DNA of 64,000 nt from Diplocarpon mali (Eukaryota; Ascomycota; Leotiomycetes; Helotiales; Drepanopezizaceae), in NCBI GenBank assembly GCA_024741835.1, contig JAENRP010000263.1:1-64000 (forward strand), given 5' to 3'. The position numbers were made by a program, and so were the translations under genes. Shown piece by piece: positions 1 to 11,540 of the stretch; position 1 is the stretch's first letter; each line of letters opens with the position of its first letter. Below the pieces are notes generated by a model. That model did not search any database. It was given only the letters and a program-made list of their open reading frames with translations, and was not told the origin of the DNA.

Positions 1-230
1 TAGCCGACGTTTCTTACTTTAAAGTTCTATTAGTAAACTAATTTTTAAAGAATTCGGCAATGATTATACTCGGTTTCGACTGCATTAATAGAAGTTTCGA
101 TAGATTTGAGTAAAACGACCTCTAATATATGGCCGAAGAAAAATGCATTCTGGCCTTCCGACCACCTATTTCCTACTAGCTTAGCAGTTTATACGCTATA
201 TCTATACTATTATAAACTAGGCTAGTACTT

Positions 231-263
231 AGGCCATCGGAAAAACTATTCTTCCGATGACCT
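231..263 (+). repeat. Stem-loop just upstream of the TRIM-1 polypurine tract
   Basis: A 12-bp inverted repeat (AGGCCATCGGAA / TTCCGATGACCT) encloses a 9-nt loop. The same hairpin occurs in TRIM-2 at 16098-16130 with different stem bases that still pair. It lies directly before the purine run and the 3' LTR, so it could act in RNA folding, packaging or 3'-end processing; that role is inference. Confidence 0.7.
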
Positions 264-271
264 AAGGGGTA

Positions 272-356
272 TATTATATAGAAAATAGGCTAAATATGCT
301 AGTACGCGCCTTAAGGTATGGATTCACATTTTAGCCGAGCGGTATTATGCACAACA
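272..356 (+). repeat. 3' LTR of TRIM-1 (85 bp)
   Basis: It has the same length and sequence frame as both LTRs of TRIM-2. It starts TATTATATAG (TGTCGTGCAG before decay) and contains a box TAGCCGAGCGGT (332-343) resembling a tRNA A-box. Confidence 0.85.
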
Positions 357-379
357 ACTCCTAAGCCAGGCTTGCAATT

Positions 380-3300
380 GGAAAACGGCAAAACCTCAAA
401 TTGCTATTACTAGTCCTTTCCAGCTGCTAATAATAAAGTATCGACTGACGATAGGCTACTAAAGCTATTAGAAGCCGAAAGCCTATTAAGGTATTAGCTA
501 ATATATAAAAGATTCGCGCATCTAAGGCTAGAGAAATTGAAGGGCCTATATAAGGTCTTAACCCTAAAACGGAAGATCTAAGTACTAAAGGATCGTCTAA
601 TGTACCGAATTTGCAAGCTAATAAAACTTCGAAATCGGACGCAAACTAAGCTTAATCTATAGAAAGATTTAATACTAGTGCTAATATCTATTAATACTAC
701 TAGATTATTTATAACCTTAATTAAAGGAAATAATTGGTTTTCTTAAATAGTAGATAACTTCACTTAGTAGATATAGACCATTTGCGCTAGGACCAAATCT
801 AAGCTTATAAAAAAGCTGGAAACTTGGAAAGTGATAAAGGAACGCTAGACCTAATTAAAGCTAATAGCTATTAGGTCTAATAATGCATTAGAGATTAGGG
901 TAAAGCTTAATAAATAGGCAAAATAAGGAGTTTATTACAAACTAACTATAATATACAAAGGTTCCTATTAGAATAGTATCGCTAAGTAAAGCATTTAGCA
1001 AGCAAAGACTGACTATCGCGCTCTATTATAAGATACTGACCTACTATTGGAATTCTAGGACCTTATAGTTAAGGCAGACGTATACCTGCGAAATAGAATA
1101 GGTAGTAGACTAATAGTTAATAGCACTTAAATATCGCTATATAAGGCATATTTCAAATAGAAATTAAGCCTAGACTATATCTATATCTTTAAAAGCGTCT
1201 ACTACTCCTATATTAGCCTAAAGTCCTAGCCTGCAGGTATAAAGAGTAAGAAGCTAATAGACTGAGGTAAAGAGTATATATTTATTAAGTATATTAAATA
1301 GATAATAAAGCAATAGATAGTATATACGCTAGATCTAAGGCGAGTAATCATATCCTTAGTAGTTGAGTTCGACGAATCTTGAAATAGGAAGGAGCTATTC
1401 TTAAAGCTCTATATACCTAGAGATTCGTAAGGTATACTATTCGATAGTAATACTATTAAGCCGAACTAATAACCCCTTTCTCTTAACTAAGGTATATTAA
1501 GCGCACCTGCTAATCGACGACCTGCTAGTCGCTTAAAGGCCGAATAGACTATTCCTATCGTCTGCAAACTGCCTAAAGTATAAAACAACTTCGATATTAT
1601 TATCCCTTTAGTTAAAGCACCTATGTCGTGCAGAATGGGCGGAGTCTCTACTTATTCTGGAGACCCTCTACGTGACTCTGCTTAGTTATAGACTCTCCCT
1701 TTTCTTTCCGAAGTCTCCTTACCATATATATATTAAATAATAATATAATCAATTATCTTCTCCTATATCTGCGAGCCTCTTAAGCGACCTAATGAAGGCC
1801 CTCCAGCCGACCGCACCACAACCTATAGTAAAGGATATTCCTAAAATAGGTATAAGTAATAATAAGCCTCTACTATCGGAAAGCGGTTCCTTAAACAATA
1901 AGCCTATAGAACCTATAGTTAAACCTACGCCTTTGAAAAGGAATAGATACTTAGAATTAGAAGATACCTTAAATAAACGCAAGTCTAAGCGTATCTAGGC
2001 TATAATAGCATATAGGATCTATAAGCTTGAACTTCAATAGAGCTTTAATAAAGATAATGCGTTCCTAGCCGCTAAGAGGATAATGAAAATCTCTTTTCTA
2101 AAGACGTATAATAAAGCTATTAATAACTTAAAGAATAGAGCAATATAGAATAAGGCAATCTAAGAGGAGATAAGCTCTTTTATTACAAATGGCATATAGA
2201 TAGAGGAACTAATACTAAAGGATATAAACCTAGTATTAATAAAGTGGGTCTTTATAATTAAGATATATGTAAATAAGACCTTAAAACGTTATAAAGCAAG
2301 GCTTATAGCTAAGGGCTTCTTCTAATAGTATAGAAAAGACTACTTTAATACGTTTGCGCTAATAGTTCGCATAGATACCCTTTATATATTTATAGTAATA
2401 GTAGCTGCTAAGGACCTTAAATGCAAATAGTATAATATTAAAAATGCATTTACCAAAGCGACTATAAAGAAATGGATTTTTCTCTCCCGACCTAACAGTA
2501 TTCCTATACGCGCTAGCCACTCTTTCTATATACTCTACAATATCTATAGGCTTAAGTAATCAGCCTATAATTAGAACCTTTTATATAGCTCTACTTTAGT
2601 AAAAATGGGATTTATTTAAAGCCTAGCTAACCCTTATCTATTTACCTATATTAAGCGTAGAATTAAGTTGCTACTATATATTGATAATATTGCTATAGTT
2701 GCGGAAACAACCACTTAATTAGATTGGTTCTTTATAATTATTTGGAAACGTTTTAATACTAAGGATCTAAGGGGAATTTATAAGATCCTTAGCATCTGTA
2801 TTATAAGGAACCGCTTTACTTAAGAACTTTAGTTAAATTAAGAGCAGTATATTAAAAAGATCCTAGACCGAATAGGACTCTTTACTTATGCTCCTAACTT
2901 TAAGCTAAAGCGTACTCCAATCGAAGGAAAGTATAATAAGTTAAAGCCTACTAATAAAAATGAATAAAGAAGAGATCTAAAGAAGTACTAATAGGATATT
3001 AAAGCGATTATATATACTATAGTATATATAAGACCAGATATCGCCTTTATTATTAGGCAACTTAATTAGAACTTAAAGGATCTAACGATTCAATATAAGA
3101 ACGCAATTAAGCGACTTAAAAGGTACCTTCGATTAATAATCATATAGAAGGTAAGATATAAACTAACGAAATATATAAGCGCAAAGCTTAAGGTATATAC
3201 TAATTCCAACTAGGCAAATATAAAAGGTCGGAAAAGTATATTTAAAAGCGTAGTAGTACTATATAGCAGACCTATATTATAGGAAAGTAGGAAGTAGAAA

Positions 3301-3614
3301 TCAGTAGCTACCGCAAGCACTAAGGCCGAATATATATCGATATTATCAAATTGCAAGTAAGGATTATAGATCGCCTAAGTCCTAAAAGATATAGGTTTTA
3401 TTAAGTATATTAAATAAGATAGGAACTATATTAATCTCTAAGCAGATAATATAAGGGCAATTACACTTATAAAGAATCCACACTTATATAAGCGATCGAA
3501 ATACATTAATATTACCTACTACTTTATCTATAACCTTATTGCAAAGAATAAGTTATTAATTACCTATATCTTAACCGATCGAATAGTAGTAGATGGATTT
3601 ATAAAGCTATTAAA
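380..3614 (+). pseudogene. Cop1-A pol: copia integrase, reverse transcriptase and RNase H, RIP-inactivated
   Basis: The domains follow copia order: GAG-pre-integrase and integrase (about 480-1350, with a diverged core around 680-1100), reverse transcriptase (about 2215-2880) and RNase H (about 3170-3610, ending in a DGFIKLL motif like the copia ADGFTKPL end). The reverse transcriptase shows KWVF, KARLIAKGF and the catalytic box at 2677-2688, which reads YIDN instead of YxDD, so the second Asp codon is lost. Dozens of in-frame TAA/TAG codons stand at Gln or Trp positions. A solo LTR interrupts the frame at 1624-1820. No product can be made. Confidence 0.9.
1624..1820 (+). repeat. Solo LTR of the Cop2 family
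   Basis: This 197-bp sequence matches the 198-bp LTRs of Cop2 at 16365-16562 and 23763-23960. It starts TGTCGTGCAG and ends GCACCACA. ACCTA flanks it on both sides (1619-1623 and 1821-1825), and the empty site is visible in Cop1-C near 10504. It is less decayed than the LTRs of the full element and so gives the best view of the undamaged ends. Confidence 0.92.
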
Positions 3615-3809
3615 TGTTGAGATAGGTGATACAGCTATCACTCTGATGTATTATCATATGACCCTACTGCTTAATCAGTAGGATATTAATACGTATATAG
3701 CTATAGGGAAGAAAGGGGTAACCTTCCTTCCCTAACTCTTACTAATATATCAACTATTAACCTTTAGAAGTTTCCCTTACCTACTGCGCCGACTCACTTA
3801 AGCTTAATA
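3615..3809 (+). repeat. 5' LTR of Cop1-B (195 bp)
   Basis: It starts TGTTGAG and ends CTTAATA (CTCAACA before decay, as the copies at 26384 and 26955 suggest), giving a perfect 7-bp terminal inverted repeat. Four more copies of the same length lie at 6718, 15003, 26196 and 26767. Confidence 0.93.
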
Positions 3810-3827
3810 GGTTATAAGCCCCGGCTA
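3810..3827 (+). promoter_or_regulatory. Primer binding site: half initiator tRNA-Met type
   Basis: GGTTATAAGCCCCGGCT follows the LTR without a gap. Read as GGTTATGAGCCC it is complementary to the anticodon stem-loop of initiator tRNA-Met (CAU), the half-tRNA primer known from Drosophila copia. It does not begin TGG, so a tRNA 3' end is not the primer. Confidence 0.7.
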
Positions 3828-4210
3828 GACCGATAATAGATTATTAACTTCCCTTAAAAAGCACTTGCGCTGCAACTATTAGTAGGAAGTTGAACGAGAC
3901 TTATAGTAAGAGGCGAGCAATCGGCGAATAGGAGGTATGATTCCCTATTTAGCCAACCTATATTATAAGAGGTATAATTCCTTACTTTATAACCCCTTTA
4001 GTACTGCAAGAGGTATAATTCCTTGCTTTACTATATTTTATAAGAGGTATGATTCCTTGCGTTATAGCCTAAAAACCCTTTTCGATAAGAGGACTTCCTC
4101 CCTATTTAATACTTCTATAATACCTACTATTTAATCATTTCAACTTTTCGATAGGAGGAGTGCCTTTAACTATTTAATTTATTTGATTTTTCAACGCAAT
4201 TCTATTCGAA
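3828..4210 (+). repeat. Cop1-B leader with four short direct repeats
   Basis: Non-coding leader between PBS and gag. A motif close to AGAGGTATGATTCCTTGC recurs four times at about 3931, 3968, 4009 and 4043, spaced 34-41 bp. Cop1-C has the same array at about 7036-7160. The short open frame here has no support as a gene. A packaging or dimerisation role is only a guess. Confidence 0.7.
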
Positions 4211-5737
4211 ATAGCAATAGCTTCTAATTCCGATCGAAACACTAGACCTAGAGACCTTTAACTCTCTCGAAAGAACTGGCAATAATAGTTCGATAATTTA
4301 GAGCTTTACTTTAAGAGCAAAGGCATTGAAATAGCGATTTAAAAGACACTTATTAAATATCCGAGAATAGCCCCTTATACTCCTTCTACCGATTCGTCTA
4401 CTTCTACTTTAATAGCTAATATAACTATTAAGGATTTGCCAGATATACTAAATAAGCTTAGCTTAAGAGCTTTAATAGATAATAACCGAGAATCCTAAAG
4501 GCAGATTTTAAATATAGAAAAGGAGAAGGAGTATAGGCTAGCCTTAGCTAAATGCAAGCTTAAGATCAATAGAGGTTTAAGTAATAAAGATTGAGATTTT
4601 ATTTGAGTTTATAATAATATAAAGATAAGATAGGATACTTTAAAGGTAAAATACTTTTAAATAACTACCTTTAATACCTAGTATCTACTATAGTAAATCA
4701 GTTTATTTTAATATAGAATTGATAAAGATAGTAAGGATATAGATATAAATATAGACTTTACCTAATCTATATTATATAAAGTAAGGAGGAGAGTAAGAGC
4801 CGCAGATCTTAAGATAGTTATAACTTTTAGGAAAACTTAGCTTTTTAGTTTCCTACTTAATAGCCTCCCTCTTAAGTTTGCTATTATAAAATAATCTCTT
4901 CTTATCTAACCTAACCTTAAGATCTATAAGAAGATCGACCTCCTTTAAACTATTAAGTAAGACCTTAAAGGACGCTTTAAATCGGCAAATGCCGTATTAT
5001 AAGGCAACGATAAGCCTAAGAAGAGGAAGGAGCGTAGGACAAGCCCTTAAGCTTATTAGAGATGCTACTTTTATAATAATGCTTATAATATTACTAATTA
5101 TAAAGTTAAAAAGCAATTGATTAATATAGGCGCTAGCTTTAATATTAAGAAGCAATTAAAGCAAAAGTTAAAAAGCAAACTGCCCTTATCCTACCGAAGG
5201 CCGCAACTACTAAGGAAAGGCAAAGGAAAAGGCTATTTAGCTAAAACTTTAGCAAATACTTCTAATAATAATAGTAAGTTATCTAAACCTAAATCTACTT
5301 TTAATAATTTAAATAATAATTATAATAAAGATGCTTATATTTTAAAAGCCGATCTTTATAAGATCCTTGAATCTAATTAGTATAGTAATACTAGTTATAT
5401 AGTATATATAACTGATAAATCCTACCTATTTAAAGGCCCGCTTATTAAAATAAAAAGGCGCTTTATTAAGGTTGGTAGTAGAAGGTTATATATAGATTCG
5501 ATAGGTATAGTAAAGATGAATATCGCTAGCGTTTCTTTCCTTTTGCAAAATGTTCTCCTTATGCTTAGCTTTAGTATTAATCTTTTATTTAATTGCAAGA
5601 TCTATATAAAGTTGAATTATATAGGAGTTTTTAATAATCAATTTATATAATTTATAAATAATAATTATAAAGTGATCTTTAAAGTTAAAATTAAAGATAG
5701 ACTTTATATTATTTTAAAGGTAATATTATAGAAATTA
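4211..5737 (+). pseudogene. Cop1-B gag and protease region, RIP-inactivated
   Basis: The start is ATA at 4211, where Cop1-C still has ATG. The frame runs 509 codons to the first PAL unit in both copies. The gag part is charged and helical; a zinc-knuckle remnant at about 5063-5105 reads C-Y-F-Y-N-N-A-Y-N-I, with Cys and His codons changed to Tyr (TGT and CAT to TAT). A Lys/Asn-rich linker follows, then a diverged retropepsin/GAG-pre-integrase segment at about 5390-5700. Stops are TAA/TAG; TGA is rare. Confidence 0.85.
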
Positions 5738-6207
5738 ACTCTTAAGCCAGACTTATAAGTAGATTCCTTTAAGGAAAGTGCACTCTTTACCCTAATATAA
5801 TTAAGCAAGGATAAGGAGAATAGATAGACTCTTAAGTTAGGATCGCAAGTGAAATTTGCAAAAATAACTCTTAAGCTAGGACTATAAGTAGATTGTAAAG
5901 TATTTTTAAAGATAACTCTTAAGCTAGGATTATAAGTAAATTTAATAGGAATGACTCTTAGGCTAAGACTGCAAGTGGATTCTATAGATTTACTAATAAT
6001 AACTCTTAAGCTAGGATCGCAAGTGAAATTCGCGGAAATGACTCTTAAGCTAAGACTGCGAGTGAACTTTGCAGATTTATTAAAAACGACTCTTAAGCTA
6101 GGACTATAAGTAGATCTTGCTATTTCTAAAAAATCGACTCTTAAGCTAAGACCGCAAGTAGATCTCGCGGCTTTATTAAAAATGACTCTTAAGCCAGGCT
6201 TATAACT
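5738..6207 (+). repeat. PAL array, 10 copies, in the Cop1-B polyprotein frame
   Basis: Copies start at 5738, 5828, 5867, 5915, 5954, 6002, 6041, 6089, 6137 and 6185, each 23 bp. Spacings are 90, 39, 48, 39, 48, 39, 48, 48 and 48, all multiples of three, and the first copy is in frame with the gag start at 4211. Each unit reads roughly T-L-K-L-G-L-x-V, a decayed T-P-R-P-G-L-R-V. The region separates protease from integrase. The reverse strand also reads through because the unit is palindromic, so the minus-strand frame at 5704-6219 is a mirror, not a gene. Confidence 0.93.
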
Positions 6208-6717
6208 GGAAAATAGCAAAACCTTAAACTACTATTACTAGTCCTTTCTAGCTGCTGATAATAAAGTATCGACTAATAATAGGTTATTAAAGCTATTAAA
6301 AGCCGAAAGCCTATTAAGGTATTAGCTAATATATAGAAGATTCGCGCATTTAAGGCTAGAGAAATTAAGGGGCCTATATAAGGTCTTAACCTTAAAACGG
6401 AAGATCTAAGTACTAAAGGATCGCTTAATATGCCGAATTTGCAAGCTAATAAAACTTTGAAATCAAACGCAAATTAAGCTTAGTCTATAAAAAGATTCGA
6501 TACTAGCGCTAATATCTATTAATACTACTAGACTATTTATAACCTTAATTAAAGGAAATAATTGGTATTCTTAAATAGTAGATAATTCCACTTAGTAGAT
6601 ATAGACTATTTGCGCTAGGACTAAATCTAAGCTTATAGAAAAGCTAGAAACTTAAAAAGTGATAAAGGAATGCTAGACCTAATTAAAGCTAATAGCTATT
6701 AGGTCTAATAACGCATT
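6208..6717 (+). pseudogene. Cop1-B integrase, first part
   Basis: GAG-pre-integrase and the start of the integrase core continue from the PAL array. They stop at GCATT (6713-6717), the TSD of Cop1-C; the reading resumes at 15203. Comparison with Cop1-A shows no sequence lost at the junction. Confidence 0.9.
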
Positions 6718-6912
6718 TGTTAAGATAGGTAATACAGCTATCACTCTGATATATTGTCATATGACCCTACTGCTTAGTTAGTAGGATATTAACACGTATA
6801 TAGCTATAGGGAAGAAAGGGGTAACCTTCCTTCCTTAACTCTTACTAATATATTAACTATCGACCTTTAGAAGCCTCCTTTACCTACTGCGCCGACTTAC
6901 TTAAGCTTAATA
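6718..6912 (+). repeat. 5' LTR of Cop1-C (195 bp), followed by the half-tRNA primer site
   Basis: It starts TGTTAAG and ends CTTAATA. The primer site GGTTATAAGCC follows at 6913. The leader repeats lie at about 7036-7160. Confidence 0.92.
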
Positions 6913-7310
6913 GGTTATAAGCCTTAGCTAGACTAATAATAGATTATTAACTTCCCTTAGAAAGCACTTGCGCTATAACTATTAGTAGGAAGTTGAATAA
7001 GACTTATAGTAAGAGGCGAGCAATCGGCGAATAGGAGGTATAATTCCCTATTTAGCTAACCTATATTGCAAGAGGTGTGATTCCTTGCTTTATAACCCTT
7101 TAGTACTATAAGAGGTATGATTCCTTGCTTTATTATATTTCGTAAAAGGTGTGATTCCCTATATTATAGCCTAAAAACCCTTTTCGATAAGAGGACTTCC
7201 TTCCCATTTAATACTTCTATAATACCTACTATTTAATTATTTCGACTTTTCGATAGGAGGAGTGCCTTTAATTATTTAATTTATTTGATTTTAACGCAAT
7301 TCTATTTGAA
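6913..7310 (+). repeat. Cop1-C leader with four direct repeats
   Basis: Layout as in Cop1-B: half-tRNA PBS, then four copies of a motif near AGAGGTGTGATTCCTTGC between 7036 and 7160. No gene is visible. Confidence 0.65.
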
Positions 7311-8837
7311 ATGGCAATAGCTTCCGATTCCGATTGAAACACTAGATCTAAAGACCTCTAACTCTCTTAAAAGAACTGGTAATAATAGTTTAATAATTTA
7401 AAGCTTTACTTTAAAAGCAAAGGCATCGAAATAGCAATTTAAAAGACACTTATTAAATATGCGAGAATAGCCCCTTATACTCCTTCTACCGATTTGTTTA
7501 CTTCCACTTTAATAGCTAATATAACTGCTAAGGATTTGCTAAATATACTAAATAAGCTTAGCCTAAGAGCCTTAATAGATAATAACTAAAAATCCTAAAG
7601 GTAAATTTTAAATATGGAAAAGGAGAAGGAGTATAAGCTAGCCTTAGCTAAATGTAAGCTTAAGATTAATAGAGGTTTAAGCGATAAAGACTAAGATTTT
7701 ATTTAAGTTTATAATAATGTGAAGATAAGATAGGATACTTTAAAGGCAAAATACTTTTAGATAACTGCCCTTAATACTTAATATCTATTATAGCAAATCA
7801 CTTTATTTTAATATAGAAAAGATAAAGATAGTAAGGATATAAATATAAATATAGACTCTACTTAATCTATATTATATAAAGTAAAGAGGAGAGTAAGAGC
7901 CGCAGATCCTAAGATAGCTATGACTTTTAAGGAAACTTAGCTTTTTAATTTCCTACTTAATAGCCTCCCTTTTAAGTTTGCTATTGCAAAACAATCTCTT
8001 CTTATTTAACCTAACCTTAAGATCTATAAGAAGATCGACCTCCTTTAAACTATTAAGTAAGACCTTAAAAGACGCTTTAAATCGGCAAATGCCGCGTTAT
8101 AAGGCAATAATAAGCCCGAGAAGAGGAAGGAGCGTAGGACAAGCCCTTAAGCTTATCGGGGATACTACTTCTATAATAGTGCTTATAATATTACTAATTA
8201 TAAAGTTAGAAGGCAATTAATCGATATAGTCGCTAGCTTTAATATTAAAAAGCAATTAAAGTAGAAGTTAAGAAGTAAATTACTCTTATCCTACTAAAGG
8301 CTGCAACTACTAAAGAAAGGCAAAGGAAAAGGCTATTTAGCTAGAACTTTAGCAGATACTTCTAATAATAATAGTAGGTTATTTAAACTTAAATCCACTT
8401 TTGATAATTCAAACGATAATTATAATAAAGATGCCTATATCTTAAAAGCCGATCTTCGTAAGATCCTTGAATCCGATTAGTATAATAATACTAATTATAT
8501 AGCATATATAACTAATAAATCCTATTTATTTAAAGGCCTGCTTATTAAAATAAAAAGGCGCTCTATTAAGGTTAGTAGTAGAAGGTTGTATATAAATTCA
8601 ATAGGTATAATAGAAATGAATATCGCTAGCGTTTCTTTCCTTTTGTAAAATGTTCTCCTTATATTTAACTTAGGTATTAATCTTTTATTTAATTATAAGA
8701 TTTATATAGAATTGAATTATATAAGAGTTTTTAATAATTAATTTATATAGTTTATAAATAATAATTATAAAGTGATCTTTAAGGCTAAAATCAAAGATGG
8801 ACTTTATATTATTTTAAAGGTGATATTATAGAAATTG
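7311..8837 (+). pseudogene. Cop1-C gag and protease region
   Basis: This copy keeps the ATG at 7311, which fixes the gag start for the family. The frame reaches the first PAL unit after 509 codons, as in Cop1-B. The zinc-knuckle remnant at about 8160-8215 has its first Cys changed to Tyr. The protease-like stretch is at about 8480-8790. Stops are mostly TAA/TAG. The unbroken frame listed at 7978-8220 is in a different phase and is not the product. Confidence 0.85.
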
Positions 8838-9268
8838 ACTCTTAGGCCGGACCTATAAGTAGATTCCTTTAAGGAAAGTGCACTCTTTGCCTTAATACAA
8901 TTAAGCGAGGATAAAGAGAATAGATAGACTCTTAAGCTAGGATCGCAAGTGAAATTCGCAAAAATAACTCTTAAGCTAAGACTATAGGTAGATTATAAAG
9001 TATCTTTAAAGGTAACTCTTAAGCTAGGATTATAAGTGAATTTAATAAAAATAACTCTTAAGCTAAGACTATAAGTAGATTTTGCAGATTTGCTAATAAT
9101 AACTCTTAAGTTAGGATCGCAAGTGAAATTCGCGAATTTGTTAAAAACGACTCTTAAGCTAGGACTATAAGTAGATCTTGCTATTTCTAGGAAATCGACT
9201 TTTAAGCTAGGATTGCAAGTAGATCTTGCGGTTTTATTAAAAATGACTCTTAAGCTAGGCTTATAACT
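8838..9268 (+). repeat. PAL array, 9 copies, in Cop1-C
   Basis: Copies start at 8838, 8928, 8967, 9015, 9054, 9102, 9150, 9198 and 9246. Spacings are 90, 39, 48, 39, 48, 48, 48 and 48. Compared with Cop1-B the unit that starts at 6041 there is missing, a clean 39-bp difference that keeps the frame. Confidence 0.93.
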
Positions 9269-11030
9269 AGAAAATGGTAAAACCTTAAACTGCTATTATT
9301 AATCCTTTTTAGCCGCCGACGATAAAGTATCGATTGATAATAGGCTACTAAAGCTATTAAAAGCTAAAAGCCTATTAAAGTATTAGCTAATATATAAAAG
9401 ATTCGCATATTTAAAGCTAAAGAAATTAAAAGGCTTATATAAGGTCTTGATCTTAAAATAGAAGATCTAAGTACTAAAGGATCGCCTAATATGCCGAATT
9501 TATAAGCTAATAAAACTTTAAAATTGGATGCGAATTAAGCTTAATCTATAGAAAGATTTAATACTAGCGCTAATATTTATTAATACTGCTGGACTATTTA
9601 TAACCTTAATTAAAGGAAATAATTAGTTTTCTCAAATAGTAGATAACTCCACTTAATAAATATAGACTATTTGCGCTAGGACCAAATCTAAGCTTATAGA
9701 AAAGCTAGAAACTTAGAAAGTAATAGAGGAACGCTAGACCTAGTTAAAGCTAATAGCTATTAGGTCTAATAACGCATTAGAGATTAAGGTAAAGCTTAAT
9801 AAATAGGCAAAATAAAGAGTTTACTATAAATCAATTATAATATATAAAGGTTCTTATTAGAATAGCATCATTAAGCGAAGCATTTAGCAAGCAGAGACTG
9901 ACTGCCGCGCTTTACTATAAGATACTGACCTACTATTGGAATTCTAGGACCTTGCGATTAAGGTAGATATATACTTGCGAAATAGAATAGGTAATAGACT
10001 AATAGTTAATAGCACTTAAATATTACTATATAAGGCATATTTTATATAAAAACTAAGCCTAGACTATATCTGCGTCTTTAAAAGCGTCTGCTATTCCTAT
10101 ATTAGCCCGAAGTCCTAGCCTATAGGTATAAAGAGTAAAAAGCTAATAGATTAAGGTAGAGAATATATATTTATTAAGTATATTAAATAGATAATAAAGC
10201 AATAGATAGTATATGCGCTAGATCTAAGGCGAGTAATTATATCCTTAGTAGTTAAGTTTAATAAATCTTAAAATAGGAAGGAGCTGTTTTTAAAGCTCTA
10301 TATACCTAGAGATTCGCAAGGTATACCACTCGATAGTAATACTATTAAGCCGAACTAATAACCCCTTTCTCTTAGCTTAAGCATATTAAGCGCACCTACT
10401 AATCGATAACCTATTGATCGCCTAAAGGCCGAATAGACTATTCCTATTATCCGCAAACTGCCTAAAGTATAAAACAACTTTAATATCATTATCCCTTTAG
10501 TTAAAGCACCTATAGTAAAGGATATTCCTAAAACAGGTATAAGTAATAATAAGCCTTTACTATTAGAAAGCGGTTCCTTAGATAACAATCCTATAGAACC
10601 TATAGCCGAACCTACGTCTTTAAAGAGGAATAGAGACCTAAAACTAGAAGATACCTTAGATAAACGCAAGTCTAAGCGTATCTAGGCTATAATAGCGCAT
10701 AAGATCTATAAGCTCGAACCTCAATAGAGCTTTAATAAAGATAATACATTCCTAGCCGCTAGGAGGATAATAAAAATCTCTCTTCTAAAGACGTATAATA
10801 AAGCTATTAATAATCTAGAGAATAGAGTAGTATAGAATAAGGCAATCTAAGAGGAGATAAGTTCTCTTATTATAAATAGCATATAGATAGAGGAACTAAT
10901 ATTAAAGGATATAAACCTAGTTTTAATAAAATAGGTCTTTATAATTAAGATATATGCAGATAGGACTTTAGAATATTATAAGGCAAGGCTTATAGCTAAG
11001 GGGTTTTCCTAATAGTATAGAAAAGACTAC
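9269..11030 (+). pseudogene. Cop1-C integrase and start of RT
   Basis: Copia integrase (about 9300-10370), the linker, and the RT start (KDINLVLI, then KARLIAKGFS). It is interrupted at 11030 by GyX-E with CTAC repeated on both sides. It retains the empty site of the solo LTR (near 10504) and of TRIM-2 (near 10292), which confirms those insertions in its sister copies. Confidence 0.88.
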
Positions 11031-11279
11031 TATAGAGACCTGGAAGTGGAGGATCTCGTAACATAGGTCATATGGTCAGATGAGGACTAAGAAAGGGGTA
11101 TATATAGGACTACTATTATACTTAGAGATAGCGCGCAATGCTAATTACCTATTCTACCCCTAACTAGTGAATTGTCCTAGTTCTTGTCTTCGGAGAGCCC
11201 GCTTATGATGCTTCTTCCCTCTTTATCTTTAGTCTTTATATAGGCCTATTCTCAGGTATTATTCCTACTCCCTCTTATA
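11031..11279 (+). repeat. 5' LTR of GyX-E (249 bp)
   Basis: It starts TATAGAGACC (TGTAGAGACC before decay) and ends CTCTTATA. It pairs with 13175-13423. The sequence TGACCTACGCAGGGAC follows 4-5 bp after the LTR and is shared with GyX-M and GyX-P, so it is the candidate primer site. Confidence 0.88.
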
Positions 11280-11540
11280 TTAGTGACCTACGCAGGGACG
11301 ATTCCTTTAAGATTTCGTCTTTATACGACTTCTCCTCTTAATTCTCTTAGTTCGCAGATAAGAGATCAACCCTTCGAAAACCTCTCTCAAATCTACAATC
11401 ATTCAGTTATTTGTGACTATCGGTTGTCATTCCTCTATTATCGACCTTGCAATCACTCAGTTATTTGGAACTATCGATTGCCACTCTTTACTATTAATAA
11501 CCTCAGATCTTCCCCTTCGACAACTGCACCTGCTTTTTCA

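Larger units (their letters stand above)
1..356 (+). mobile_element. TRIM-1: terminal-repeat retrotransposon in miniature, 5' part outside the window
   Basis: This is a non-coding stretch homologous along its length to the complete copy at 15726-16223, but more decayed by C-to-T/G-to-A changes. It ends in an 85-bp LTR (272-356) terminating GCACAACA (GCACGACA before decay). The 5' LTR and most of the first third lie left of the window. The element abuts the last PAL copy of the Cop1-A array at 357, so it was inserted into that array; its TSD cannot be checked. No open frame is visible. Like the complete copy it probably depends on a copia helper. Confidence 0.85.

Noticed and set aside
332..343. 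A tRNA gene in the TRIM LTR
   Set aside because: Only an A-box-like block is present. No acceptor stem, anticodon arm or proper B-box follows at tRNA distance.
1749..1982. Minus-strand frames at 1749-1982, 10355-10669 and 23889-24197 that look alike
   Set aside because: They recur because the same copia pol segment recurs; they are antisense to the integrase-RT linker, which has plus-strand support.
5704..6219. A 171-codon minus-strand frame full of SLRV repeats
   Set aside because: It is the mirror of the palindromic PAL array. Cop1-B codes on the plus strand, with gag, protease and integrase on either side in phase.
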